Below, one piece after another: positions 37,326 to 46,888 of a stretch of DNA of 64,000 nt. Below the pieces are notes generated by a model that had not been told where the DNA came from, did not search any database, and saw nothing but the letters and a program-made list of their open reading frames with translations. Positions within the stretch are counted from its first letter, which is position 1, and each line of letters begins with the position of its first letter. The position numbers and the translations under genes are program-made. The DNA is from UBA10649 sp963755335 (lineage in GTDB: Bacteria > Actinomycetota > Actinomycetes > S36-B12). The DNA is taken from contig CAVWJW010000004.1 of the NCBI GenBank assembly GCA_963755335.1, positions 62,001-126,000 on the forward strand. The letters are read 5' to 3'.

Positions 37326-38352
37326 CGGCGGCCGCGAGGCCTTCGGCCACCACGTCCTGGAATGCCGGGCTGGTCAGGCGGCGGGCGTCCGCCTCGTTCG
37401 ACAGGTAGCCGAGCTCCACGCGCACGGCCGGCATCCTCGTCAGGCGCAGGAGGTCCCAGCTGCGCGGATGGGTGTGACAGTCGAGCAGGTCGGTGCGGGA
37501 GTGCACCTCGTCCTGCACGTACTCCGCGAAGAGCCGCCCGGTCGGTGAGTGCGTGCCCCCGCGAGCGTCCCCGAAGTAGAAGGTCACCAGTCCGTTCGGC
37601 TTAGGGGTGCTCGCACGGGCGACATGCAGCGACAGCACGAGATCAGCGCCGACGTCATTGGCGAACTGCGCACGGGCTCGATCATCGGGTGCCTCGTCCT
37701 CGCCGCTGGACAGTGCGGGGCGGGTGAGCAGCACCTGGGTGCCCAGCGCGGCGAGGCGCCCCTCGACGCGCACGGCGATGGCGTGGCAGAGGTCGTCGCG
37801 ACTTGGGTCACCTGGATCGAGGATGACGACCTTGTCGGCGACGCCCGTCTGCAGCTCGATCAGCGTCACCTGCTCGCGGAGCGTGGTCGCACTTCCGCCG
37901 GAAACCGTTCGTACCAAACGATCGAAGGCCCGAAAGGACTCCGGGCCGCAGGTGCCGTCGGCGGTGACCCCGACGCCCTTCTGGAACTCACGCAGGGCCT
38001 CGTCGGTGTGGCGGCCGAAGAGCCCGTCGGGGCGCTCGGCGAGGAAGCCCAGCTGGTTGAGCCGACGTTGGAGTTCAGCGACGTCGTCGCCGGCCATCAG
38101 GTGGCCGGGGTTGAACCACAGGACGCGATCGCCCAACTGCCAGCGGGCCTCCTCGAGGCGCCGGAACGTCTGAGGCCCGACAACACCGTCGACGGTGATG
38201 CCGCGCTCCTGCTGGAACGCCCGGACGGCACGATCGAGGGCCACGTCGAAGACGTCCGGATCGATCGGATCGATGTCGAGCGTCAGCCCCAGGTGGCTCA
38301 GCCTCGACCTGATCTCGGCCACGGCGGGGCCACTGTCACCACGACGGATCAT
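37300..38352 (-). CDS. cwlM: CwlM-like amidase-fold protein, predicted inactive
   Basis: The 350-residue protein has two N-terminal peptidoglycan-binding repeats (about 1-70 and 80-150) and an amidase_3 fold (about 173-345). It lacks a signal peptide, so it is cytoplasmic like mycobacterial CwlM. Of the zinc ligands, the first His is replaced (DPGD at 179-182 instead of DPGH) and the following Gly-rich loop with its Glu is missing; His243 and Glu313 remain. In mycobacteria, phosphorylated CwlM activates MurA instead of cutting peptidoglycan. Location beside trxA-trxB is conserved. A regulatory, non-catalytic role is therefore likely. Confidence 0.9.
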   Translation of the reverse strand: MIRRGDSGPAVAEIRSRLSHLGLTLDIDPIDPDVFDVALDRAVRAFQQERGITVDGVVGPQTFRRLEEARWQLGDRVLWFNPGHLMAGDDVAELQRRLNQLGFLAERPDGLFGRHTDEALREFQKGVGVTADGTCGPESFRAFDRLVRTVSGGSATTLREQVTLIELQTGVADKVVILDPGDPSRDDLCHAIAVRVEGRLAALGTQVLLTRPALSSGEDEAPDDRARAQFANDVGADLVLSLHVARASTPKPNGLVTFYFGDARGGTHSPTGRLFAEYVQDEVHSRTDLLDCHTHPRSWDLLRLTRMPAVRVELGYLSNEADARRLTSPAFQDVVAEGLAAAVTRLCAPH

Positions 38353-38397
38353 GGAAGCGCCAGCGGTGCTCAGGGAGGGCGTGATGAGGGGCGTCGA

Positions 38398-38719
38398 CTA
38401 CAGGTACGGAGCCAGGTCGGCGAGCAGGGCCGCCTTCGGCTTCGCGCCGATGATCGTCTTGACGATCTGGCCGCCCTTGTAGATGTTCATCGTCGGGATC
38501 GACGTGATGCCGTACGAGGCCGACGTCTGGGGGTTCTCGTCGACGTTCAGCTTGGCGATCACGATGTTCTCGTTGCCGGCGGCGATCTCCTCGAGGATCG
38601 GGGCCACGAGCTTGCAGGGGCCACACCACTCCGCCCAGAAGTCGACCACGACGGTCTTGTCGCTCATGCAGGACGTCATCGGCGAAGCTGGCGTCGGTGA
38701 CGGTCTTGGTTGCTCCCAT
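38398..38719 (-). CDS. trxA: Thioredoxin (one-base frameshift)
   Basis: The ATG at 38719 gives MGATKTVTDASFADDVL, the normal first helix and strand of thioredoxin. One extra base near 38664-38670 then shifts the frame, which resumes as SDKTVVVDFWAEWCGPCKLV with the redox WCGPC and the cis-Pro in SIPTMNIYKGGQ. The repaired product is about 106 residues. An ATG at 38667 would start in the right frame but omits the first strand and helix. It is reduced by TrxB, encoded just upstream. Confidence 0.92.
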
Positions 38720-38798
38720 GTCACTGTCTCCCGTGCTGGCGGTCCTGGTGAGGACCGGTGGTGAAGAGGGGTTCGCCCTCGTTGGCGGTGGGGTGATG

Positions 38799-39731
38799 CT
38801 ACTCGCTGGCGGCCAGGAAACGTTCGGCGTCCAAGGCGGCCGCGCAGCCGGAGCCGGCAGCGGTGATGGCCTGCCGGTAGGTGTGGTCGACGAGGTCGCC
38901 GCAGGCGAACACGCCGGTCGCGGAGGTGCGGGTGGAGCGGTCCTCGACGAGGACGTAGCCCTCGTCGTCAAGGTCGATCTGGCCCTTGACGAGCTCGGAC
39001 CGAGGATCGTGGCCGATGGCCACGAACAGGCCGGTGACGTCGATCTCGCTGGCTGCTCCGGTGACGGTGTCCTTCAGGACCAGTCCGCTGACCTTCTGGT
39101 CACCGATGATGTCCTCGACGGCGCTGTTCCAGGCGAACGTGAGCTTGTCGTTCGCGAAGGCGCGCTCCTGCATGATCTTGCTGGCGCGCAGGGAGTCGCG
39201 ACGGTGCACGAGGGTGACGGACTTCGCGAAGCGGGTGAGGAAGGTGGCCTCCTCGAGCGCCGAGTCGCCGCCGCCGACCACGGCGATGTCCTGGTCGCGG
39301 AAGAAGAAGCCGTCGCAGGTCGCACACCAGGAGACACCGTGGCCGGAGAGCCGCTTCTCGTTCTCCAGGCCGAGCTCGCGGTACGCCGACCCCATGGCCA
39401 GGATGACCGCGCGGGCCAGGTGGGTCGTGCCGTTGCCGTCGACGACGATCTTGATCTCACCGGACAGGTCGACGCTGACGATGTCGTCGGTGATCAGCTC
39501 GGCCCCGAACCGCTCGGCCTGGGCACGCATCTGCTCCATGAGCGCCGGGCCCATGATCCCGTCGGTGAAGCCGGGGAAGTTCTCGACCTCGGTCGTGTTC
39601 ATGAGGGCGCCGCCGGCGGTGACCGACCCCTCGAAGACGAGGGGCGAGAGCTGCGCGCGGGCGGCGTAGACGGCGGCGGTGTAGCCGGCCGGACCCGATC
39701 CGATGATGATCACGTTACGAACCTGGCTCAC
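38799..39731 (-). CDS. trxB: Thioredoxin reductase
   Basis: The 310-residue flavoprotein has the FAD motif IIGSGPAGYTAAVYAARA, the redox pair CATC (Cys136/Cys139), the NADPH motif VVGGGDSALEEA with HRRDSLRAS, and the C-terminal GDLVDHTYRQAITAAGSG. GTG start with AGGAAGG seven bases upstream. It passes electrons from NADPH to thioredoxin. A SigR/SigH-type promoter lies 67 bp upstream. Confidence 0.97.
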   Translation of the reverse strand: MSQVRNVIIIGSGPAGYTAAVYAARAQLSPLVFEGSVTAGGALMNTTEVENFPGFTDGIMGPALMEQMRAQAERFGAELITDDIVSVDLSGEIKIVVDGNGTTHLARAVILAMGSAYRELGLENEKRLSGHGVSWCATCDGFFFRDQDIAVVGGGDSALEEATFLTRFAKSVTLVHRRDSLRASKIMQERAFANDKLTFAWNSAVEDIIGDQKVSGLVLKDTVTGAASEIDVTGLFVAIGHDPRSELVKGQIDLDDEGYVLVEDRSTRTSATGVFACGDLVDHTYRQAITAAGSGCAAALDAERFLAASE

Positions 39732-39797
39732 CGCACGACCTTCCTGGGGCGATCGGGCACGCTGCCCATACCGCTGGGGGTATCACTTGCCTGACGG

Positions 39798-39823
39798 AAC
39801 GATCCTAGAGGCTCGGGCATTCC
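39798..39823 (-). promoter_or_regulatory. SigR/SigH-type promoter of trxB-trxA
   Basis: On the minus strand GGAAT (39823-39819) and GTT (39800-39798) are separated by exactly 18 bases, matching the GGAAT-N18-GTT consensus of the thiol-stress ECF sigma factors SigR (Streptomyces) and SigH (Mycobacterium). Those factors are known to drive trxBA in both genera. The element ends 67 bp before the trxB start. Confidence 0.8.
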
Positions 39824-39833
39824 CGAAGACCGG

Positions 39834-40829
39834 TCACGGCGCCCAGACCAGCGGCAGGTGCTCCATGATGCTGTCGACCTGATGCCGACAGGCGGGATTG
39901 ACGACCCAGACGTCCATGGTGCCCATGCTGGACTCGATCGTGGCGGTCGGCGGCGGCGACACGGAAGCGTCCACGTCGCTGGCCGGCACGACGATCACGC
40001 CGGCGTCGGCGCCCTCGAAGGTGGCCCGGTCCACGACGAGCGCTTGCGCGCGCGGTGACTGGACGAGCCAGGCCAGGCAGTCGCGCAGGGCACTCCATGA
40101 CGAGGTGAAGCCGTCATCGACCGGCATCTGCACGGGCTGGGCCGGCATGGTGCGTGCCTCGCGCGCGGAGTGGACGCCCAGCTTGTCGAGAAGGGTCTTG
40201 ACCTGGCCGGTGAGCCCCGCCTCGGTGTACTGGGTGTTGGACTCGACGACCATCTTGGCCGGCTGGGCCGGATTGGGAGTGACCGCCTTTGCGACGGCCG
40301 AGGGCGCTGCCGCGACGGCCAAGGAGTCCTGGCCTCCGGCGCCCTCGGCCGAGAAGGCGGTCGCCGAGGCGGGGGGAGCGCCGAGGGGAGCGGCTGCAGC
40401 CGACACGGATACTGGGGACTCGGCGGCCACGATGTCGCCGGACGAGGTGCCGCCCGTGACGCGCACGCCCACCGTGATGGCGAGGATCGCCACCGAGGCG
40501 GCCACGAGGCCGCCCATCCAGCGGAACCGGTGGGGCTCGCCCTTGTCCGCAGGAGCCGCGGGGACCACGGTCGTGCTCGCCGCGGCCGGGAAGGCGACGA
40601 CATTCTCGTGCTGATCGGCTGCGCGAAGGGACGCCTCGGTGGCGATCGCCATGGTCAGCCGGTCCCAGGCCCAATCGGGCATCGGCTCGGTGGGCTCGGT
40701 GCGCGGATCGAGGAAGGACAGGTCGGCGAGAGCCGCCGCGACCTCGTCGAACTGCTCCGAATCGAAGCGTGCCGCGTCGAGCACGTCGTCCGGCGTCGAG
40801 CCGTCGATCGCGTCATCGTTGTCAGCCAC
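39834..40829 (-). CDS. Probable anti-sigma factor (membrane protein) for SigM
   Basis: From the GTG at 40829 the protein is 331 residues. The cytoplasmic N-terminal 110 residues include a short helical region (FDEVAAALADLSFLDP ... WDRLTMAIA), then one membrane helix (MGGLVAASVAILAITVGVRV) and an Ala/Pro-rich outer part ending in a mixed alpha/beta domain. Position directly after sigM, with an eight-base overlap, marks it as the cognate anti-sigma factor (like RsmA, Rv3912). No zinc HxxxCxxC motif is visible. Confidence 0.75.
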   Translation of the reverse strand: MADNDDAIDGSTPDDVLDAARFDSEQFDEVAAALADLSFLDPRTEPTEPMPDWAWDRLTMAIATEASLRAADQHENVVAFPAAASTTVVPAAPADKGEPHRFRWMGGLVAASVAILAITVGVRVTGGTSSGDIVAAESPVSVSAAAAPLGAPPASATAFSAEGAGGQDSLAVAAAPSAVAKAVTPNPAQPAKMVVESNTQYTEAGLTGQVKTLLDKLGVHSAREARTMPAQPVQMPVDDGFTSSWSALRDCLAWLVQSPRAQALVVDRATFEGADAGVIVVPASDVDASVSPPPTATIESSMGTMDVWVVNPACRHQVDSIMEHLPLVWAP

Positions 40830-41436
40830 GGGTGTCCTCACCTCCTTCCGAGGGTGTGACGGCATCGGTCTGGTCAAGGTTCCGCAGGTAGGCGAGCCGT
40901 TTGGCGAGCTTGGCCCGGCCTCGGAAGCACCGGCTCTTGACGGTTCCGGGCGGACATCCGAGCTGCGCGGCCGCGTCCTCGATGGACCAGCCCTCGACGT
41001 CGACGAGCATGATGGCGTCGCGCTGGTCGTCGGGCAGCTCGGCCAGGGCCTCGGTGATCGCCATCTGGGTCTCGCGCCGGTCGATGGCGTCGGTGGGGTC
41101 GGCGACGACAGCTCCGGGCAGCGACTCGAGGTCGTCGGGCAGCGGTGAGGTGGCGCGGACGGCGCGTCGGCGCAGGCGGTCCAGGCTCGCGTTCACCACG
41201 ATGCGATGCAGCCAGGTGGTCACGGCCGAGTCGCCGCGGAACTGCTCGGCGCGCCGGAAGGCGGAGATCATCGCGTCCTGCAGGGCGTCGGCCGCCTCCT
41301 CGGGGTCCCCGGTGGTGCGCAGCGCCACCGCCCACAGCCGGTCGCGGTGCCGGCCGACCAGCTCGTTGAAGGCCTGGGGGTCGCCGTCGATGTGCGCGCC
41401 GAGAAGCTCGGCATCCGTGCGCACGGGCGTTGTCAC
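40822..41436 (-). CDS. sigM: ECF sigma factor SigM
   Basis: From the GTG at 41436 the protein is 204 residues. Region 2 reads LVGRHRDRLWAVALRTTGDPEEAADALQDAMISAFRRAEQF, and region 4 has LPDDQRDAIMLVDVEGWSIEDAAAQLGCPPGTVKSR. Order murJ-sigM-anti-sigma-trxB-trxA-cwlM equals that of M. tuberculosis, which supports the SigM name. It directs RNA polymerase to envelope/stress promoters. Confidence 0.92.
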   Translation of the reverse strand: MTTPVRTDAELLGAHIDGDPQAFNELVGRHRDRLWAVALRTTGDPEEAADALQDAMISAFRRAEQFRGDSAVTTWLHRIVVNASLDRLRRRAVRATSPLPDDLESLPGAVVADPTDAIDRRETQMAITEALAELPDDQRDAIMLVDVEGWSIEDAAAQLGCPPGTVKSRCFRGRAKLAKRLAYLRNLDQTDAVTPSEGGEDTRG

Positions 41437-41453
41437 GGGCACGAGCCTAGAGG

Positions 41454-42998
41454 TCAGCCGCTGACGGTCACGCTCTTGATGCCCCCCTGGAACACCCCGA
41501 ACCCGACGGTGGGTGCCGGCGGGACCCTCGTGAGCCAGATGAGCACGTATCTGCCGGTGACCGGGCGGGGCGAGCGCAGTTCGATGACGTCCTTGGTGCT
41601 GGAGGTCGCGGCGAGCGGCGTCCACAGGGCCGGGTCCCCGAGGATCGAGTCGGCCACGCGGACCTCGACCGACGTACCGCTGCCGACCGGCTTGAGGGTG
41701 ACGTCCTGGACGTCGCGGGACTGCCCGAGGTCGAGGATCAGGCCCACGCCGGGCTTGCCGTCGAGATCGGCCGAGCGGTACTGCGAGGTCAGCCATGCCG
41801 TGGTGGGATCCGCGTCGTTGACGGTGCCGGCCAGCTCCTCGCTCTCGCGGCCCTTGCGCCGATCGGGCTTGCCGTTGTTGTTGTCGTCGCCGAACGGGTC
41901 GTACGACTGGTACTTGCTGATCGGGAAGACCGTGTCGAGCCCGGTGGTCGACGAGTCCTCGACCGGCTTCGCCGCCTCGGTCAGCAGCCCGTTGGACAGG
42001 GGTCCGGCCGCCTTGTCCTTGGCCCCTCCGCCGGTGATGAGCTGCGAGCCGACGAAGAAGATGCCGACCACGAGGGCCAACGCGGCGACGACCGCGAGGG
42101 CGCGGCCCAGGAAGCGAAGCGTCGAGCGCGTGCGCCGACGAGCCGTAGACGGCGCGATCGACTGCGCCGACGCGACGGGGGCGACGTGGTCGAGGGCCGC
42201 ACCCACGATGGTGGCGAAGCCCGTGGCGTCGTTGACCCGTGCCACGCCGCGCGGGCGGGCCGCGCTGGTGACCGAGCGCGCCACGACGTCGTCGATGCTC
42301 CGCGGGACCGCGGCACGCACCTGGGAGGGCGGCAGCACCACACCGTTCGCCTCGGGGGCCGGCGGGGCCGAGATCGGCTGGCTTCCTGGCCAGTAGCCGG
42401 TGGACAGGAGGTAGAGCAGGCAGCCCAGGGAGTGGACGTCACCCTGCGCGCGAGCGACGGGGGACTTGTCCTCGGTGTCGGGCAGGGCGCCGAAGAGCGC
42501 GGCATCGACGGCCAGGCCGCGGATGCGGATCTCCCCGACATCGGTGATGAACACGCTCGACGGTCGCAGCCGGCCGTGGCTGACGTTCACGGCCGTCCCT
42601 GCGGCGAGGGCCCGGGCCACCTCGGCGGACATGCTCAGCGCCTCGACGGGCGAGAACGGGCGGCCCTGCCGGTCCTGGATGGACCGTTCGAGGTTGCGGC
42701 CCCCGCACCATTCGCTGACGACGGCGATCCGGGCGGGGTCGGTCGCCGTGGCCGGGAGGTTGAGGATGTCGAGGACCCGCAGCAGGCGCCGATCGTCGAT
42801 GCGCGCCGCCGCCTGCGCGGCCCCGAGCACCGCCGCCGCGCGCGGATCCGTGTCGGAGAGCACCCGGATGGCCACCGGCCGGTCCAGCACCTCGTCGTAG
42901 CCATGCCACAGGTAGACGTCGAGGTGGTCGTCGACGCCAGGGTCCTGGGCGACGAGGTCGAGCAGCTGGTACCTGCCCAGTTGCTCCGTTGCCCTCAT
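41454..42998 (-). CDS. MurJ-partner pseudokinase with outer galactose-binding-like domain
   Basis: From the ATG at 42998 the protein is 514 residues. A kinase-like domain spans about 1-280, but the ATP lysine is Arg (VAIR, residue 45), HRD is HGR (141-143) and DFG is missing (IRG at 159-161), so it cannot be a normal kinase. One membrane helix follows (about 297-320), then a jelly-roll domain resembling F5/8-type C modules (DPTTAWLTSQYRS, GVGLILDLG). In mycobacteria this part is fused to MurJ and, when phosphorylated by PknB, recruits FhaA. Here it is a separate gene overlapping the murJ stop (ATGA). Confidence 0.88.
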   Translation of the reverse strand: MRATEQLGRYQLLDLVAQDPGVDDHLDVYLWHGYDEVLDRPVAIRVLSDTDPRAAAVLGAAQAAARIDDRRLLRVLDILNLPATATDPARIAVVSEWCGGRNLERSIQDRQGRPFSPVEALSMSAEVARALAAGTAVNVSHGRLRPSSVFITDVGEIRIRGLAVDAALFGALPDTEDKSPVARAQGDVHSLGCLLYLLSTGYWPGSQPISAPPAPEANGVVLPPSQVRAAVPRSIDDVVARSVTSAARPRGVARVNDATGFATIVGAALDHVAPVASAQSIAPSTARRRTRSTLRFLGRALAVVAALALVVGIFFVGSQLITGGGAKDKAAGPLSNGLLTEAAKPVEDSSTTGLDTVFPISKYQSYDPFGDDNNNGKPDRRKGRESEELAGTVNDADPTTAWLTSQYRSADLDGKPGVGLILDLGQSRDVQDVTLKPVGSGTSVEVRVADSILGDPALWTPLAATSSTKDVIELRSPRPVTGRYVLIWLTRVPPAPTVGFGVFQGGIKSVTVSG

Positions 42999-44774
42999 CG
43001 GCCTCTCCTCAGCACGCGCCTGCCCAGCGACAGTACGTCGGATACCTCGGGCACGCGCATCGCCCACGCCGTCACGAGGTAGACGCCCACCCCGAGCGCG
43101 GATGTCACGGCGACGTTCAGCAGCAGGTCCACCTTGCGGGTGGCCGCGATGCCGCCGGTCTCCACGTGCAGCAGGAGGAGGAGGACGGCGAGCATCACCA
43201 GGACCGCGATGACGCCGGCGAGGAGCATGGCGGGCCAGCGACCACACCGTGCGTGCGGACTCCATCGAACCCAGTCGGCGCGCCAGTACCCACCAGGTGA
43301 GGGCCAGCGCCACCCAGTAGGCCAGCGCGTAGGCCAGGGCGATCGCCGCCACCTGGTTGCCGCCGGGTGCGGCGAAGTAGAACAGCGGGTACATCAGGGC
43401 GAGCATGACGATGCTGTAGAAGACGGTCATCCAGAACGGCGTGCGGGTGTCCTCGAGCGCGTAGTAGCCGCGCAGGAGGATGTAGAACAAGGTGAACGGC
43501 AGCAGGCCCAGCGTGAACACCGACACGATCAGGCCCATGAGCGCGGCCTGCGATGGCGTCGCTGCGCCGTAGCCGAACAGCAGGACCGCGACTGATCCAC
43601 CGTTGATGATCAAGATGGCGGCGACCGGAATGATGAGCGCGCCCACGGACCGCATCGTCCGCGCGACGTCGCTGCCCACCTGGGCGAGCCGGCCGTCGTG
43701 GGCCACCCGACTCAGGGCGGGCAGCATGGCCGTGACCACCGAGACCGTGATGATGCTGTGCGGGAGGATGAAGACGAGGTGCGCCTTCTGGTAGGTCGTC
43801 AGTCCGGCGGCGACCTTGCCCGCGTCGCTCGCGTTGACGTTGGCGAGGGTGGCCAGGCGGGTGATGAGGATGTACGTGACCTGGTTGACGAGGACCAGTC
43901 CGATCGTCCAGGCGGCCAGTCCGCCGGCCCTGCCAAGACCGGCGCCCCGCCAGTCGAAGCGCGGCCGCCACACGTGGCCCGAGCGGATGAGCACGGGGAT
44001 GAGGATCAGCGCCTGGGCGACCACGCCGAGGGTCGTGCCGATGCCCAGGATGAGCACCTCGCCGGAGGTCAGGTCGCCGTCTGCGGCGGCACTCGTGCCG
44101 GCGACGGCGATGAACAGGACGAAGGTGGCGATGGCGATGACGTTGTTCGCGATCGGGGCGAACATCGGCGCGCCGAAGCGGCCGCGGGCGTTGAGGACCT
44201 GACCGAGCATGGCGTAGATGCCGTAGAAGAAGATCTGCGGCAGGCACAGCCGGGCGAAGGCGACGGCGAGGTCCATCTGGTTCTGCGGGTAGTTGTCGGG
44301 TGTGTACAGGTCGACGATCCACGGTGCGAGGAGCACCGCCAGGACAGACAGCACGAGAAGCACCGTCGACACCAGGGTGAGGAGGCGGTCGGCGTAGGCG
44401 ATCCCGCCGTCGTCGTCCTCCTTCATCCGACGGACGAGCTGCGGGATGAACACCGCGTTGAGTGCCCCGCCGATGACGAGGATGTACACGATGTTCGGCA
44501 GCGAGTTGCCGAGCGAGTATGCGTCGGAGACGAGGAAGAAGCCGAGGGCGGCGGTCATCGCGACGTCGCGCATGACACCCGTGATGCGGGACACGATCGT
44601 GCCGGACGCCATCACCGTGCTGTTGCGGGCCAGCGTGCGGCCGGCTGCCGAGGGCGGGTTCGCCGAGAGGTCGCCGGGCTGCGACTCCCGCAGCGCCTCG
44701 TCGACCTCGGCGTCGATCTGCGTCGTGATCTCGCCGTCGTCCGCCGGCTTGCTGGCGTCAGGCACGGTGCTCAT
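42995..44774 (-). CDS. murJ: MurJ lipid II flippase (one-base frameshift)
   Basis: After an acidic 45-residue cytoplasmic leader, the MATE-like core begins: STVMASGTIVSRITGVMRDVAMTAALG. Fourteen or so membrane helices run through RGYYALEDTRTPFWMT. One extra C near 43230 shifts the frame after VWSLAR; deleting it continues into MLLAGVIAVLVMLAVLLLLL and the last helices, ending VLRRGR. The repaired length is about 592 residues. As given, the shifted frame runs into the pseudokinase and mimics a 1106-residue fusion. MurJ exports lipid II. Confidence 0.93.
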
Positions 44775-46888
44775 GGTCCTACGAGTGAGTCGTCGCCATG
44801 CGCAGTACGCGCCTTGTGGATCCGGCGCGTCACCCCGACCACGACGAACACGAGGATCGCGACGAAGGCCGCGGCCACCACCCAGGCGGCAGCCCGTGAG
44901 TACGCCGTCGACACCAGCTGGATCTCCGCGGGTCGTCCGTACGGGGCCATGTCGGGCGTGAGCAGCTGGACGTCGACCTCGAGGGGGTCACCGCCGACCA
45001 CGCGGGCATCGATGTCGACGCTCGCCATCTTCCCGGGCTGGATCTGGATGTTGGTCAGCGGATCCGACGAGAGCCGCAGGGCTGGATTGCCCTGGAGGGC
45101 CAGCCCCACGGTGACGGAGCGGTCGAGGTCGTTGGCGATGGTGACGGGGACCCGTCCGGTGTCTCCGGAGAACGTGATGGTGCCCTCCGACAGCACGCGC
45201 ACGCTCGACATCTTCGCGCCGAGCTCGGCCGCGGTCCGGGACACGAGTTGCTGGCCGGTCTCCAGGCTGGTGCGCCATGCGGCCGACTCCGTGCGCACCA
45301 ACGCTGCGGAGAACGGCTCGCTCAGGCCGGTGGGATCGTCGACGATCGCGGTGAAGGAGTCGAGCTGGCGGGTCGTGCGCTTGATGCGGGTCATGTAGGC
45401 CGGCGGCAGTTCGGTGGCCTTGGCCTTGGGCCCGTATCCGCCGCGCTGGCGACTGGTCGACGAGACGGGCTGATCGAGCAGGCGCGCCAGCGAGGCCGGG
45501 TTCAGCCAGGGCGCTGACTTCGTCGCGCGGAGCAGTGGCGTGAGCAGAGTGCTGGTCGGATCCCACCGCACCGAGGCTGGGGCCACGACGACGGCGCGTG
45601 ATGCCTGATCGGCGGGCAGGCTCGTGGCGATCAGGGCGGTCTCGGCGAGGAACTGCTGGCGGACCGAGATGACGTCGCTCGGCGTGCGCTGAGGCGCTCC
45701 CAGCAGCGAGGTCAGGCCGGAGTCGCTGAGGACGGCCTGCATCGTGCCCACCGAGGTCGGCAGGGCCGCGGTCGCGAAGCCGTCGGAGGGCTTGGTCGTG
45801 TCCGTGGGGGGAAGGGCCTTCTCGGACAGGATCATCGTGGTGACCCCCGCGGAGGCGAGCACGTTCGTCGTGCTGCGGTCCAGGCGCCCGATCGGTGCCC
45901 AGTACAGGCCGCCGGGGGCCGGAGTCTTGAGCGCGGCAGCCGCGATGCCCGGCCCCTGGGTGACGGCCCGCACGACGTCGTTGCTCATGTCGGCGCGGAC
46001 GACCGCGGCCGCGTCGATGTCGGCGTACGGCATCGAGCGGACGTTGCCGGGCCCGGTGGCCGCCCGCACCCGGTCGAGCCAGTCACGCGCCGCGCCCTGC
46101 TTGTCACCAAGGGTGAGGGTGCTGCCCTGGAGCACCTGGTAGCCGCGGGTCATGTCGAAGACGGTCTCCAGCAGTGCCGGATCGGCGATCCAGGAGACGA
46201 CGCCACGGAACCTGCCGCCGATGTCGACGATGCGGTCGAGGCGGCCGCCCGGCGAGATCTCCGCCGGCGTCCGGTTGTTCAGCAGCACGCCCGAGGCCGT
46301 TCGCGCCGGCCAGTCGGACAGTGGCCAGAGCCATACGAGGTCGACGGGGGTGACGGACGCGGGCGTCGGGAACCAGGGCAGGAAGGTCCGGTAGTCCCCC
46401 TTGCGGACGTCGATGGCATCGACACCAGAAGCCCGCCCGGTGACCTCGAGGCCCAGGGCGTAGGTGCCCGGCGTCGACATGCCCATCTGGGAGAACGGGA
46501 TGGTGATGGTGAACGGGCGGCGGTCGTTCGGGGCGAGGGTGTCGGCGATCACCTGATGGGTGGCGAAGAGGCCGAGGTCGTCCGGTGAGCCGGTCGTCGG
46601 GGTGAGGTCGGCCTTGACGACGGCGGCGACGTCGGAGCGGGCCGTCAGCGGAGCGGAGGAGCGCCGGAGTTCGACGTGAACGTTGGTGAGGGTCACCTCG
46701 GAGGAGTTGAGCACCCGACCCTTGATCGTCAGCGTGCCGTCGGCGGCCGGGACCACGGGCGTGAAGGAGTCGAGCAGGATGGTCACGGAGGCTGTTGCAT
46801 CGACCGCCCCGGCCGATGGCGGGGCCACCAGGGCGATGCCGGCGACACACACGAGGGCGGCGAGGGTGGCGCCGAGGCGTGCGATCAC
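44771..46888 (-). CDS. DUF6049 family secreted/membrane-anchored protein
   Basis: The GTG at 46888 gives a 705-residue protein with a signal peptide (LAALVCVAGIALVAPPSAGA), an immunoglobulin-like first domain, a large central region and a C-terminal membrane helix (AAAWVVAAAFVAILVFVVVGV) followed by basic residues. It is the counterpart of Rv3909, always next to murJ in actinobacteria; the function is unknown but an envelope role is likely. It overlaps both neighbours by four bases (GTGA and ATGA). Confidence 0.85.
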   Translation of the reverse strand: MIARLGATLAALVCVAGIALVAPPSAGAVDATASVTILLDSFTPVVPAADGTLTIKGRVLNSSEVTLTNVHVELRRSSAPLTARSDVAAVVKADLTPTTGSPDDLGLFATHQVIADTLAPNDRRPFTITIPFSQMGMSTPGTYALGLEVTGRASGVDAIDVRKGDYRTFLPWFPTPASVTPVDLVWLWPLSDWPARTASGVLLNNRTPAEISPGGRLDRIVDIGGRFRGVVSWIADPALLETVFDMTRGYQVLQGSTLTLGDKQGAARDWLDRVRAATGPGNVRSMPYADIDAAAVVRADMSNDVVRAVTQGPGIAAAALKTPAPGGLYWAPIGRLDRSTTNVLASAGVTTMILSEKALPPTDTTKPSDGFATAALPTSVGTMQAVLSDSGLTSLLGAPQRTPSDVISVRQQFLAETALIATSLPADQASRAVVVAPASVRWDPTSTLLTPLLRATKSAPWLNPASLARLLDQPVSSTSRQRGGYGPKAKATELPPAYMTRIKRTTRQLDSFTAIVDDPTGLSEPFSAALVRTESAAWRTSLETGQQLVSRTAAELGAKMSSVRVLSEGTITFSGDTGRVPVTIANDLDRSVTVGLALQGNPALRLSSDPLTNIQIQPGKMASVDIDARVVGGDPLEVDVQLLTPDMAPYGRPAEIQLVSTAYSRAAAWVVAAAFVAILVFVVVGVTRRIHKARTAHGDDSLVGP

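Noticed and set aside
39740..39790. CsoR-like copper operator before trxB
   Set aside because: The ATACC/GGTAT symmetry near 39770 is short and imperfect; the SigR/SigH-type promoter explains the region better.
41454..44774. 1106-residue MurJ-pseudokinase fusion
   Set aside because: The linker between the two parts is out-of-frame Arg/Pro-rich sequence. The true MurJ end (last membrane helices, VLRRGR stop) is in another frame and overlaps the pseudokinase ATG.
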